A stretch of DNA of 64,000 nucleotides from Athripsodes cinereus. Lineage: Eukaryota; Arthropoda; Insecta; Trichoptera; Leptoceridae. The notes beneath the pieces are model-generated. The model did no database searches, had not been told where the DNA came from, and saw only the letters and a list, made by a program, of their open reading frames with translations. Position 1 is the stretch's first letter; each line of letters opens with the position of its first letter. Positions 45,731 to 59,700 of this stretch are shown in pieces. The translations under genes and the position numbers were made by a program. Location of the stretch: assembly GCA_947579605.1 (NCBI GenBank), contig OX388321.1, positions 11,125,427 through 11,189,426 on the forward strand. Reading direction: 5' to 3'.

Positions 45731-47680
45731 AGCATATCTATAACAAAAGAAAAATTATTATATTTACTTATACCCAGATCATGCTATTAGCCTTTTTCAG
45801 AAATGCTGAAGTTAAAGACGCTTTCCGTACTGTTTAATATATATTGCAAAAAGTACATAAAAATACAGAAGAAACATTTGTTATTGTGACCATACCGAAA
45901 TAGTTACCTACTTTATTATTATTATTTCAAAAATTCACCCTGCTCTGAGACCATAACAACTTTTGGCCAAGGCAGTCACAGCAGGAAAAAAATAAAGCAA
46001 AATCGAAAAAAAGCACGACAGAGAAAAATATCACAAAAGAGATATCATCAAAAAGAAATGACAGAATCAAAGGAGAGTCTCTATCTTAAAGTCATTGTAT
46101 GCTATGTTGAAAATATCATCATAAATATTCAATACCTACATCAAATAATTTTATGGCCTTCCCGGCAGGAGAATTTGGGATTATGTTTGTTCTGCTATCA
46201 GGGGGGTAAAAAAGTATATGCTGTCAATTAACTCCCTCAATAACATTGGATAATTTATAAAGCCACTGAAGAGTTTGAAAAAATGCCTCACACAAAATAC
46301 ATCTCAATACAAAATTTAATTTATAAATCCAGTTACCATTCCAATATGCAGCCTTATTATGGTTTTTTTCTGATATTATAATTATCGGCTATTTACTGAC
46401 ATCTTCGTTTAAGTAATTAATGTTAGATTACAAAGAGTTAATTACCCCATAGAATAGTCTTAACTTTAAATCGGAATTTCCAAACTCAAATTCTACCGTT
46501 TACCTACTTTGTTCTCAAAACACGATTGCTATCTGCAACGGTGTTCAGGGGCATATTTACATTTTCTCAAACCTGATATCATCTTTAAAATGATAATAAC
46601 ATAATACTTCAATACGTAACTTGTTTTTGGGTTGATTTATCTAATTTATCACTAGAAATAAACACACTAACATGTGTAAAGATAATAACATCTCGTGTAT
46701 GGAAACAAATTGTTAGAAGTTAGACACATAATGGTCACTATTATGATACAATAACTTGTACTATTTATATATTGTGTGAAACTTGTATTAGTGGTTTGAT
46801 GTCATTGTTAACATAATATTTAATATGACCTTTGGCTGAGTGACACATGAAAGATGATAATAAACAACTTCTAATGTTCACTAAGAATAACAATCACATA
46901 TAATATTACATACACACACACACAGAGACATTAATCAGAAATGAAAAGGAATAAACAATACGATGCAAAAACCATTTACAGAAACCATTTCTGTGATATA
47001 AAACAGGAAAATAAGAAATAAATAAAAAATGTGTCTGTCAATCAACCTTGTTGCATAAGTATGAATCAATAGTACCTATAGAATTATCACAGTTTAATAT
47101 GATTTGCATTATATATAAACAACTACTGAAGTCTGGTAGTTCCATCTTGAGCTTTAAAGCTGACCACTTCCACTTTTATGACACATACATATTACTACTT
47201 TGTGGATTGGAGGTGTATGAGATGTAATAGATCTCAACATAAATATACGACACCACGGGCATAGCCAGGTTTTAATTTCGGGGAGGGGGTTCAAGAAAAT
47301 AAATCTACTGAAAATGCATTGAATAACCTTTATATTATATGAAATATGTAAAAAAATATTATTGATGTTGATATCTTAACTTTTCGGGGGGGGTTTGATC
47401 CCCCAAAACCCTCCCCCTGGCTATGCTCGTGTACCTACTACACCTATAAATACTTAACATTTAAAATACAATTACCAGAAACATTCAAATTAGGTTGCCT
47501 TTATGCGGAAAAAGTTGTTTATTTCACAAAAAAAAAAACATTCTCAATATATTCAATTTGTAATGGCAAAAATAAAAGGCAAATTGAAAGTTAGAATCTT
47601 TTTCTTCACTCTCTTCACACACAATTTATTCAATTATTATTCATATTATCTATTAACAGTTTACAGCAGAACTCTTCACA
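45731..47680. other. Intergenic stretch between the two phospholipase B-like genes
   Basis: Contains the repeat at 47247-47420. No exon, RNA gene or further repeat was recognised. The short frame at 47503-47709 is not supported by any motif. Confidence 0.55.
47247..47420. repeat. Interspersed repeat with inverted ends (copy 2)
   Basis: Ends cacgggcatagccaggttt and, inverted, ccccctggctatgctcgtg; internal G-run and C-run arms (ggggagggggttc, gatcccccaaaaccctcccc) also pair. Related to 39833-40005. Confidence 0.7.
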
Positions 47681-50600
47681 ATGAAGACCTCGCGCATTAT
47701 CAGTTCTGATAAAATTTTGTTTTCAACTTTCTTTTGTTTGTTTTCATTGTTAATCTCAGTAGCGTGTGAGAGGGAGACTATTCTGTATGTTATAGTAGAT
47801 AATGCAACGCAAAAATTGCAAGTTCAACAAGTGGATGGTGTAGAAAATATAGTCAATAGCACAGCCTTTGGAGTATTTGATAACAAGATAAACGAGACGG
47901 GGTAAATGATCTTTTGTGTAATCATTATAACTTAACATGCAGAACCTAAATCAATGTTACTAAAATAATAACAATAAATTATTATGTACTTATTATTTTT
48001 TGTATATTTTGAGATGGAGTTTTCTGGAAATCCACACATCAGCCGACTATTCAGATGAACTACAAACTTATGCAGCCGGATTCGTAGAAGGACATATAAC
48101 ACACGAGTTAATATGGATGCACTGGTTAAATACAATGAAGGAGTGAGTTCAGTTATATTTTTTTTTTAAAAAAGATATATCTGGGTTTTTGTTATAAACC
48201 CAAATACAACCTTATACACCTTTCACAGTAAGCTACTAAAAGCTTGTGTCGTGAAAGGGGAGTTTGCCGGCACCCTTGTTCACGAGGCCGAGACTCCACC
48301 TCCAGGCTACCGACGAACTCATATATACAATTCAAATCAAATATACAATTTAAATCAAATATACAATTTAAATCAAATAATTACAAAGGAAATAATTCTA
48401 AAAAAATATAAAATACTTATACACAAGCTATGTAACAATTTAATTACCTAATATGAAAGTGACAATTTGAAATATATGAATGAGATTGATAAGATGTCAC
48501 CTTTGTCTAGAATACCCCACATGTGAGATATGCCTTGATGGTGCCTATATGTAGATACATGGATGAAGAGATTCTAATGAGATTCTTTGTGCATAAAATC
48601 TCTTTACAATGATAAATATGAATTTAATACAAGTTCATAACATACTAACAAACGAAAATTTTGATAACATTCAACATATTATTTGATCGCTGATGATTCT
48701 TGAACATTTTCAGTCAATTTGAGTATACGATGAAAGAAACGGTTTAGAAAACCTCTCTTCTTCTTCTTCTTAATCTCTCATTAGACCCAGAGGTCTGTTC
48801 ATGCAGGAGGGTCCTCTTGCGATGTGGAGGCCCAGCTGTCCTACCATCGTTTAGGGGGTCTTCCTGGTAGGCGTCGTCCATCAGGTAGTCCATGTAGAAC
48901 AATATTTGGGATTCTGGTGTTACCCATCCTCTGGACGTGTTCATACCAAAATCTTCGGCGTTGTCTTCCCCATCTAACAACATCCTGGACCTCACATATC
49001 TCCCGGATTACAGTATTTCTTACACAGTCTCGCAGACTTTTTACGGCAATGGCTCGCAAAGTTCACAGCTCTGTTGTACGTAGCATGCTTTTGGTTTTGG
49101 TTGTGTCTGCCCTTGTTTCTATGCCATATGTGAGTATTGGGCGTACACATGTCTTCTAGATGCGAACCTTACTGGCTGTTCTCATGTCTTTATTCCTCCA
49201 GATATCATCTCTTAAGCAGCCTGCTACGGCTGCAGCTCACCACTCCAATTTTTTTTTTTTTTGCCTTTGTATTTTTTTTTAACACTATTATATTAAAATA
49301 ACGATGTGCAAAAGGAATAGATAAAGTTATTTTTATGAAACAAACATATCTTTCTCACATGAAAGATAGTGAATAAGATTTTAATATATATCGTCACTCG
49401 TCATTTGTGAAATTATTAGTCCATAGGTATAATTATAATAATTATGGTATGTTAATATATATATATTTTTCTGGCAATAGTTTCTGCAGTGGTCGTGAAG
49501 CAGTTTGTCAAAAGATTGACAGTTACATTGACAAGAATCAGGAATGGACAAATAAAATGATCAAAGAGAAAGCAAACAGCAGCTCATATTGGTATCAAGT
49601 AAATATTTCTATATCATTTATTTATTCAAACAATTTTTGAAATAATGAGACAATGATTATGAAATTATTCACCTATATCTAAATAGGTAAATAATGTAGA
49701 ACCATAGATTATTATTCCCTCTTCCAACACTCTTCACGGAAACAAAAGGATGATGGTAAATTCTTGCACTTTAATTATGAGATTTTGAATGCTATTTTCA
49801 CTGTTGCCTCACTACACATTTATGCAAAATGTATATTGCTTATTCTTAGCATATAAATAAATATTGGTGCATAATTGCTCTGATTTGATTAAAACATGTG
49901 CTCTGGAGGTCTGCATTAAGGCGCCCCTTTAGCAAAAACGATAAAACATTCAATTTTCAACAAGTTTGGTATACAAACTCTCAAAACTTGTTGACCCTAC
50001 ATCATTTTGATTTGATAAAATATGAAAACAAATATTAATTACCAATATTAAACTTAAACTTTAAAAAAAACTTGATTTTAGCTTCATAGTATTCGTTTAT
50101 AAAAAAGCATATTTCTAAAAATCAAATTCGGAGATGTGTTTGGTATGCACAAGAATCCTGCAAATTTTCATATATTTTTTTTAATATTACGAATACTGAG
50201 ATATTTATTACAAATATAGAACAAATAAATTCTATTTTTTTTTTGTTCTTTTTTATGGATATTGACCGATTTAAAAAAAAATTATGATAAAATTTCTCAT
50301 ATTTTGAAACCAAAAATCACCACATGAACTCGATTTTTTGTACACTAAAAAAAGTTTGCTAACATTTATAGTATTTATTTGCTTGATAGAATGAATAAAA
50401 AATGTATATTTTACAAATAATTTGTATTTTGATATAACAAAGAGTACCTAAATAAATCTCATCAGTCGGCTAGTTATTTATTTTTAAAGAAAAAACTAAT
50501 ATTGGTAATAAATATTTGTTTTTTTTATTTCATCAAATCAAAATGTTCGCAAGGGTCAACAAGTTTTGAGAGTTTTTCTATCGAATTTGTTGAAAATTAA

Positions 50601-52996
50601 ATATTTTACCGTTTTTGTTAAAGGTTTAAAGCCTTAACAGGTTAAGGAAGGATATTTAACTGGGTGAATATTTACAGGTTAAACTATACATGAACCAACT
50701 ACAAGGAGTTGTGGATGGATATAATGTTGCAAATACTATTTCAGAAAGGAAGCTAAACTACAGGAACATCTTGTAAGCAGAATCAAACCATAACTAATAT
50801 TAGATAAGTTACATGTCGATTGCTATCACAGCCGTACATGCGTATAATATTAAATCATTATTTTACAGATATATGAACATGGACGGTGATTTAGAAGATT
50901 TAGTTCCTGCTATTCAAGGAGTTGGGAGACTGTTTGCCGATTCTCACTGTTCTGCTCTTATCAAAATTCTGCCAAATTGGTCAGATGTATTAGTGTCACA
51001 TGTTACATGGACAAGGTACGTAATTTGTATTTTTTAAATGTTAAAAAATACATGGTAACAAACTTTAAGCTTTAGATATTTAGTAACAATTCTTTTCATC
51101 AATTTTTTTTCTTGTTTCAGTTACCAGTCAATGTTAAGAATACAAAAGAAATATGTTTTAAACATACACACTGTAGCAAACTCATCAAAATTCATTAAAG
51201 GTCAAAACATGTCATTCTCATCATACCCTGGAATCATCGCATCAGGTGATGATTTCTATATCATGTCATCAAGATTAGTGACGTTAGAAACAACAATTGG
51301 AAACAGCAACCCGAGGATCTGGAGTTATATATCACCCGAAGGACAAGTCATGGAGTTTGTCAGAGTAATGGTTGCAAACAGATTGGCTGGAACTGGACGA
51401 ACATGGGTTGATATCTTCAGAAAGTTCAATAGCGGAACATACAACAATCAATGGATGATTGTGGATTATAAGAAATTCTCTCCAGGCAGTGCCGAGGGTG
51501 TGAAGAAAGAATTCTTTTGGGTATTGGAACAAATACCTGGAATGACTGAAACAAAAGATATGTATGTTGCATTTTTCTGAATTTAGTATCTATACCATCA
51601 CGACATATAGGGTAGTCAGCAGACCAACTGCATGTAATAAACATGAAAATTGTATTGTCCCGATAAAAAATAAGAGTCAGGATAGGTGGCATACCTCATC
51701 ACTGAACCAAAGATGTTAAATATCTTATAGTGATGTTCTATGAGAACCTGTCTTTTACAGGACACTCAAAAACTTACAAAAAAAAGTGGAAGACCTTTTC
51801 TTTACTGGTTACTCTATGGATTTAGAAACTTATGAATATCAGCTTTTTACAAAAGAATAAAAACTTGCGGAGGAAAGTAGAAAAATTACATTCATAAATA
51901 TTTTAAGAACTAACCATAGAATTGGACAGAGAACATTCGTTTCCCAATCACAAAAATATATTAAAAAATATTGGTTAAAAAGATATGTTTTTCTTTTCCA
52001 CAGAACTGACATAGTAAAATCTCAAGGATACTGGCCATCATACAACATTGCCTATTTCCCCATGATTTTCAATCAAAGTGGAGGACCTGAATCAGTGAAA
52101 AAACATGGAGATTGGTTCACATATGACAAACATCCGAGAGCATTAATCTTCAAAAGAGATCAAGAAAAGATCCAGGACATGAATGGCATGCTAGAAATGA
52201 TGACTTATAATGATTTCAAACACGATCCACTTTCAAAATGCGAATGCAATCCTCCCTACAGTGCCGAGAATGCTATATCTGCAAGGAATGACTTGAATCT
52301 AGTCAACGGTTAGAATTATTTGTTACAAATTAATTAAAAATTACCAATTTATGCTTGCGCAATCAATCATTGTATTTATATAATAAACATAATATGAGAT
52401 GGTCGGTAGCCTCATTGTCTTAGAGTCTTGGACTTTTAGTAAAGAGATCCCGGGTTCAATTTCACTTGTTGCCGATTTACTTCGCAATCACAACACAAAT
52501 GTATTGCTTACTGTGTGGATGTCCAGACAGCATTTGGAATTATTTCAAATCCATATTCGTCTTTCTTATAAAAAAAATATTACTTATACATAGTGTGCAA
52601 ATAATATACACTCACGTGAAGTGTCCTCCACTGACTAAATGTCGCCATTTGCTTTAAGAATAAAGACAGGAAATTCTCAGCGAGGTAGTTCTAAAATACA
52701 CCAGATTTGAAGTTTTTTTGATAAATTATCACACTTATTTTTTTCATTTTTCAGGCACTTATCCCTTCCCTTCATTAGGACACAGGTCACATGGAGCAAC
52801 AGATGTAAAGATTACTAGCAAGACATATTCCAAAGACTACAGATTCTTATCTGTATCTGGACCCACACACAATATTTCAAGAGGGATACCACCTTTTAAA
52901 TGGAGCGAAGTAGACTTTGGTCCGACCACTAATCATTTTGGACATCCAAACAAATGGGAATTCAAACCAGTTACATACAAATGGTTAGACAATTAA
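47681..52996 (+). CDS. Phospholipase B-like (lamina-ancestor type) protein, copy B
   Basis: Eight exons: 47681-47901, 48014-48142, 49481-49598, 50678-50772, 50869-51015, 51121-51561, 52004-52308, 52755-52996; 565 residues. Exons 2-7 have exactly the same lengths and phases as copy A (129, 118, 95, 147, 441, 305), so the pair arose by tandem duplication of a whole gene. A signal peptide covers about residues 1-28. The predicted nucleophile is kept (DSHCSAL, Cys215), but the following motif reads SHVTW, with Val233 where copy A has asparagine. Later landmarks are conserved (GTYNNQWMIVDYKKF, FFWVLEQIPGM, CECNPPYSAENAISARNDLN). The protein probably folds and may process like the family; the substitution beside the active site suggests changed or lost activity. 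Confidence 0.93.
48160..48275. repeat. Interspersed repeat (copy 2 of 2)
   Basis: Nearly identical to 14190-14309; lies in intron 2 of copy B. Confidence 0.75.
48327..48381. repeat. 18-bp tandem repeat
   Basis: Three copies of a unit like atacaatttaaatcaaat. Confidence 0.85.
48750..49245 (-). pseudogene. LINE reverse transcriptase 3' fragment in intron 2 of copy B
   Basis: On the minus strand: CVRPILTYGIETRA, then AIAVKSLRDCVRN, then REICEVQDVVRWGRQRRRFW and EHVQRMGNTRIPN, with frameshifts between. This is the C-terminal part of a LINE ORF2. Confidence 0.75.
49916..50637. mobile_element. Element with long imperfect inverted ends in intron 3 of copy B
   Basis: ttaaggc at 49916 begins a region through caaaaacgataaaacatt, caattttcaacaag and actctcaaaacttgttgacc that pairs with 50531-50637 read in reverse. 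Arms are about 105-115 bases. The AT-rich interior has no coding capacity. Confidence 0.65.
51594..51830 (-). repeat. (TAG)n-tailed SINE-like copy in intron 6 of copy B
   Basis: Contains accatcacgacatat, gtagtcagcagaccaactgc, aggataggtggcatacctca and gtcttttacaggacactc. Confidence 0.75.
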
Positions 52997-53944
52997 TAGT
53001 GTTACATTTAGAAAGCTCATCTATAATATCTCATATGCTAAATATTCTTAAAAAAACATTTCAAATTATTCAAAAAAAAAATTTACTTCTGGTAAACTAA
53101 ACTTATTATTCGGTTATTATGGCATTGCACCTGATACAACTGTTTGTTGATAGAAGCATACGATTTGAAAAAATATAAAAAGATTACAAAAAAATGTGAA
53201 AATAATATTAAAAAATCACGGAAAATTTTCCATTCAAAAATTGGAAATACTTTCTGTATTAGTGATAGAGTTCCATATTGGAAGCTAACAAAAACATGGG
53301 ACAATGTTAGACAGCAACTGCAAGATATTATTCTAGTTCTATTACGGCAATACTATGCTTAAAAAAATTGTATGAGAGCGTCATCGACCAAAGTAGCACA
53401 TTACATGAAGTTGTACAATGAAGAACAATCGCTTTCATCAGAGTCAATTTTTTGTAAATTTAAAATGGAATACATTGTCATTGATTGCCATAATGTAAAT
53501 AAATACTGTACGCCAGTGACTATCCACCATCTGCGAGGAGAGGTGAAAATATAAATTAAAAAGAGATTGAAAATAAAAAATTGTAGCATCTTGTTCGTAA
53601 GTTAGGTTAAGTTAATCAATACTCTTTGTGATAAATATATTATTTAATATTGTTGTGTTTCAAAAATATTTTGTTATATATAGTAATAAAAAATAATATC
53701 TGCAAACAACATAACCCCAAACTGTGAATATTAATTTAATCAACATCATCACCATCACACCGCTTCTCTTGTGGAGTAGGTAGTAAGTATCGAGCACCAC
53801 TTCTATGTAATTTGTCACTTTCATTCTTGTTATTACCCCAGCGATACTTCATTGTCACTTTTTATCTGACACTTTGTCCTTTCTATTTCCCTTTCAATCA
53901 CCAATACTTTTGTTTTCTGTGCATATTTATTTTATGATGATAAA
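52997..53944. other. Convergent intergenic stretch, with an interrupted frame
   Basis: The 3' ends of copy B (+) and the REJ/GPS gene (-) face each other here. A single plus-strand frame is open from about 53135 to 53554 except for one TAA at 53360-53362: YWKLTKTWDNVRQQLQDIIL before it and KVAHYMKLYNEEQSL after it. I do not recognise it; it may be a decayed gene or part of the 3' UTR of copy B. Confidence 0.4.
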
Positions 53945-56710
53945 TCATTCTTCCAGTGACATGTCTTGAAGAATATTGTACCGTGCTGAAAAAACAAATT
54001 GCATACTTATTAATTCGGTAATGCAGAACCTCGAACATACAAAACAAATCTTATTATCAAACTAACGTTTTAATGCTTAGCAAGAGTTTAAAACCTCCTT
54101 AGAAGTCAAATGGTTTCATAACTTGAATCGACTCCATGTAATAGGGAATAGTTACTATGTTGAATTCGATATCTTCCAACGATTCAGAGTACACCGTGAG
54201 GAAATGTGCTGTAAGCGAGTTTCTTCAGAGGTACACGCTTTACATTGACACACAAAGAGAGGTACACGAATCCCATGATGATTATGTTGTCATGATTTTG
54301 TTTTCATTGTATCTTATAGGTATGTTGATTGTGTTTGTTTCAATTGGTTTTTTTGTTATTATACTGTAAAGGCTTTTTTAAAAGATAGTATATTAGTTAA
54401 TAAATAAATAACTTACCGAGAGATTCACTAGAGCCTTCCATCAAATGATCAGCATAAAATTTCCGATATTTTGGTCCTTTGGTTTGGATTTGATTTTTTT
54501 TTACTAACAGGATCTAAAATACATAAATATGTTTTACAAATGCAAAATGTATTGCAAACTCTTAACCATTTATCACAAAAACATTCATTATCTTAAACAA
54601 AAATGTAATAGTTTCTGTTACCTTATCATCACGAGTACTGTCAATCTTTTTCTTCTTTTTGAGATTGCGTCTTTTTAGAATAATAAATACAATCATTGCT
54701 ATACAAAGTAAAACCACCGTAACAGATACTGTGGCGGGAACCATGACTAAAAAAATATGAGTAATATTTAAAAAAAATGAGAAAACTTCAATAAGTACAG
54801 ATTGTTTCATTGTTTTAAAATTATTAGTAATAGAAATGTTGGCATAAATAAAGTAAAAGAGTAAAATTTTTGAATAGCCATAAATAAAAGGTAATCAAGA
54901 TTTCGATACCCTAGTTAAGATACAATTATTTTAAGAATGGTTGTGGGAGATGTGAACATACGGATACCATGAACAACAACTATAAATTCTGATATTACAA
55001 AATATATTTTGAAATATGTAAGTTGTATCTGAGTTTTTAAGCAATATGGCAGTCTAAAAAAACCTGAAATAAAATCAAAAAGTCTTCCATTCTTTTCCGT
55101 TAGTTTTAGAGTGTCCTGTAAAAGACAGGTGATGAAGTTTGCCACCCATCCTAAATGTCTTGATTTTATATTGACAAGGAGAGGACAGCTTGCGTGTTTA
55201 TTATATGCAGCTGATCTGCTGGCTACCCCACTTGTGGGATATGCCGTGATGGTATAATAGTAGTAGTAGAAGATATAGTTAAATAGATAAGACTGAATAA
55301 GTTTCATACTTGACTGACTAGATTTTTGACATCCCTTCTTGTCACAAACACTTTCGGTGATCTGTGTTGAATGAGTTATTATTGTCGCTTTACTGGTAGT
55401 CATGTCCATAATATCATTTTCACCATTTGTTTGAGTGGTTGTTTCATCCGGTAATGTTTCAGTGATATAAACATCAGTTGTAACAATCTCTGGATAAATT
55501 ATCTCTTCAGTTACTTGAGGTTTGTTCTGTGAGATGTACAAACTGAAAATGAAGATAGAAAAAGACATAAGTACCTACCTTTATTTCTGAACTTAAAGAT
55601 GTATTAAATATTTAATGGCAAATTACTTCACAAACCTGATATATCCCAAGTTATCACATCGACACACAACGTAAATCCTTGTGTTGACAGTTTCATATCT
55701 GTCATTAGTTTCACAAGTACCTTGAAACCATGTACCATCTATCCATCTGCGACACTGAAAATTTATAACGCTAAAATACTCATAAACATTTAAATTTGTT
55801 TTAACCATTACCAATATTCTATAAAAAAATATACATTTTCAATACTAAAACTGAAAATACTTTATTCAACAAATATACATATAAAATAGGGGCAGTATAA
55901 TATATCACCAATGTGAATAAAATTATTTTGCAACAGCCTCACTAGGTTGCCCTGTTTGAAAAAAAAAATAACATAATACAAATGAATCCCAAATAATTCT
56001 GAAATCTTGGAATCAACAATATAACATCTTATTTATTTATTTATTTATCAATTCAAACGGCTTTGAAGCCAATTACAAAAACACATATTAAACATATTAA
56101 AAACATACAACTATTATGCAATGAGAACATCAGAAATTTTAAGAGCATTAAAATTATATATATCATGACACAACAAATATACAAGTGAAAACAAAATTTA
56201 AAAATTTGAATTTAGAAACTCTTGATACATACTTCATAGACTTCAGATTCTGTTTGCATCAGCGATAACGGCACAGGAATTTTCAAAACAACAGGATAAT
56301 CTTCAGAAGTTTCTTTATATATTCCAGTCGCTTCATCGCTATACAATGAGGCATGATAAATAGAACCTCTCTGATTCTCATCTGCAGTAGGACTCAAAAT
56401 ATCCAAATGAAATAAATATTTAGCCAGACAAAACATTTTACTGTTCAGTTTATCAGATGATACAAACTGCATGTTTGCTATTGAAGACGATCCAATCTTT
56501 CCGCCCATATGTGGGATGTACGGAATTGATAGAATAGGCATGTTATGTCTTAAATTAATTTTTTCAAAACTCAGATGGGTGTACTGTGAATCTGAAATAA
56601 ATAATAAATATTTTGAACTTGAAACGAGAGCAATTTTCTACGTTCAATCATTACAAATATCTTGTTGTTTATGTTTCAAAGACGTATGTTCATATTTCAT
56701 GTAGTTAGTC

Positions 56711-56769
<59 letters not shown>

Positions 56770-59700
56770 CGTATGGCATGTCAGGCGCTATAAATCATAA
56801 AAATCACTAAAAACAAAAATCATAAAAAAAATCTCAAAGAGATAGAATTGTAAAAAAAATGTCAAAAAGATAAAATTGTAAAAAAAAATGTCAGAAAGAT
56901 AAAATTGTAAAATAAAATACAATCGCAAAATATTTAAAATTTATAAAATGACTCTTGTATCCCTCAGCCAAATTCTGGCTTCGGTTGTCAGATTACTAAA
57001 ACCTTCCATCACACCGTGGAACCTATAAATAGGGCAATCAGCAACAATATGTTGCGTGGTTTGTGATGTTGCCCCGCAATCGCAGCTAGGGTCGGCAATG
57101 TACCCCCATTTATGGCGCTCCGCTGCAATCCGTTCTAATGCGGTTCAATCTCACCCACTCCCTACGGTCCAACGTAAAACCATCAAGTCTTTTGGTTGGG
57201 TCTGTTACTAAGTATTTATTTTTTGTGTTTTTACTATCCCATTCATTCCGCCATGCCTGTTCCGCATTGAAGTTACCATTTTCCAGGACCTGTGCTCTGG
57301 ACCAGAACGGCCTTCTTGATTTTAATCTAGTATTCGGAATGTCTCTTAAGGTCGTGTTAAGGAGAGAGGTGTTGTCGCGCTAGTCTAGTTAGTCCACTAG
57401 CAACTCCACAGGCAGGAAATGTTATAATGGCAGAGACAGAAATGTATATAATTTTATATTTACATCTTCATATATTACTTGTTCTTACATGTTTCTTACA
57501 TGCAGCTGGTCTGCTGGCTACCCCACTTGTGGGATATGCCGTGATGGTATAGTAGTAGTAGTAGTAGTAGTATTATATTCAGTAAACTTTCGAATTCACT
57601 GACTTGGGAATGCTAATAATAATTTGTATGCACGCATTTGAAAGAGAAACAATAGGGTATGGTTCGAAACTTGACCATCCTAAGATCAAATAACTAAATC
57701 ATGTAGACTTGATTTTCAGTGTTATTTCCGAAACAAAACTACTTACCTAAAAAACTGGAATATTTAGTAGTTTTTCTGCACAAATCAGGAGTAGATTTGA
57801 TTATGTTGGACAACATTTTCCGCTTTTCATTGGCAGCAGTTGCTTCATCTTTAGTTGTATTAATAATGAACTCTGATACTTTTAAAAAGTTCTTTACATC
57901 ATCGAGTGAAACGTCTCTTTTAAATCTCAATTTTAATTTGTGATCAAAATTTATTTCTGGATGTAAATTGAAAACATTTCTCTTTCTTCTAGCCATAGTT
58001 AAACCTGATGATGATTGACTTACAATATCAAACAGGACATCTCTTAATTTTAAGATATCCTGAAAAATTATTTTATTTTGAATATGAATTTGAGTTTGAA
58101 ATAAGCTACTTTCAACTAATACTCCCAACACCCTCAAAAAAAGCAATATACTTTTAAGCAATATCTTTAGTAGGCAGCAGGATTCAAACTCATTATCTCT
58201 CAATTTAAAGTCCAAGACTTTACTATCAGGCTATCAACCACTTTCTTTTTGCCTATATATTTATAAAATAATATAATTATATGCAGATAATTTCATTTTC
58301 ATGGATATTCAAATGTATATAATTTCAAATACCAAAAACAATCAGCAAGGGTTGTCAACGAATTTTAACTGCTAATTAATTGGATTAAAATTACAAAATT
58401 GCATAAAATTTTCACCTGTAAAAGTTCCTCTGGAAGAGTGTTAAACTTCTGTATGAAATATGTGGCTTCTTGTACCAAGTAATTAGCTGTTGTTATGTCT
58501 ATCTTCTCGGGTAGAGAAATTATTTTTGCAATTGTAGAACGCGTTTCCATATCAACAAATGTTAGAGAGTCTACAAATTGCTCTTCGTAATTCATTCCCT
58601 AAAATGTTGAATAGTTAGTATACAAGGGGACGTATCCAATTGTATTATTTCTATAAACTGTCTCTAAAACAAACCTTCAAAGTAAGAAGGATCACTGTAG
58701 CCAAGAAGAAAGCATCTTTGTATTCTTGTCTATAGAGACTTGTTTTGAATTTATCTTTAAAGAAGTCCAACTCTGCCGTCGTTACAGTACTTGGAGTATC
58801 TAAGAGAATTGGATCGCCTTGAATAGAATCACAAGCTCCTCTACTATCACAAACAGTAAGTACAGGAATTATTGGTGAATCTGAAAACATTATATATTTG
58901 ACCACTCTGCATCATAGGTAAAACAAATCAAATTTATATATCTGACGCTTGTTGTCATTGTCTTAATAAGAGGTTAGTCCAGACCATCGGAAACCATTGA
59001 ATAAAAGAACAGAGCTGTTTTTGGTCAACTTTATTGGACATTCTCACAACATGACATGATTTTGGACCACCTACTCTCCTTAAATTTGTTAAATATCTCA
59101 AATTCATCTCACATATTTGCCTTTTCGAAATTACTCAAAAAGTTGATAAAATATGATTCTCTAGAAAAATTATTATTTTGTAGAACAGTGAAAATATTTC
59201 CTACTTAAGAATATTCACTAGCTAAAATTTTGCAAACACACAATTAAACTGTTACGAAACAGAAATAGAATTGCATTCAATATATTCTGCATTACATTTA
59301 AAGCAGTCCATCAAAGACATGAAATTGACGCTCACCAGAATATGGAAGAAATGTGTCCACTACAAAATGATCGACATAATAATTGATATAAACAATATCG
59401 GCATCAGATATTTTGATGCCAAACATGTACCAGAGAGGATAGTCTGAAGGAATATCAGTTGCAGCCTTTGTAGAGAATGTGAATTTAGTCTGAAGAGCGA
59501 CACCCATACTCGGAGTAACCTGTGACAAAATAACACATTAAAATTAAACTACATTATCAAGACCAATTGTTTCTTAATTTAAATCACATATAATAGCATG
59601 TTAATGTGAAACAATTCACCTCCATAGTAAATTCATGGTGCCAAAATGGGCTGTCATTAATAAGTCTTAAGCACGTACTTAATTTTGTAAATTTAATTGA

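Larger units (their letters stand above)
56592..57746. other. Intron with microsatellite, LINE fragment and SINE-like tail
   Basis: An intron of the REJ/GPS gene, described by the entries at 56713-56766, 56945-57390 and 57490-57572. Confidence 0.6.

Noticed and set aside
55078..55310. Coding continuation of the REJ/GPS stalk past 55310
   Set aside because: The frame runs into a SINE-like repeat; the donor at 55309 and the next exon at 54746 keep the frame and supply the membrane span.
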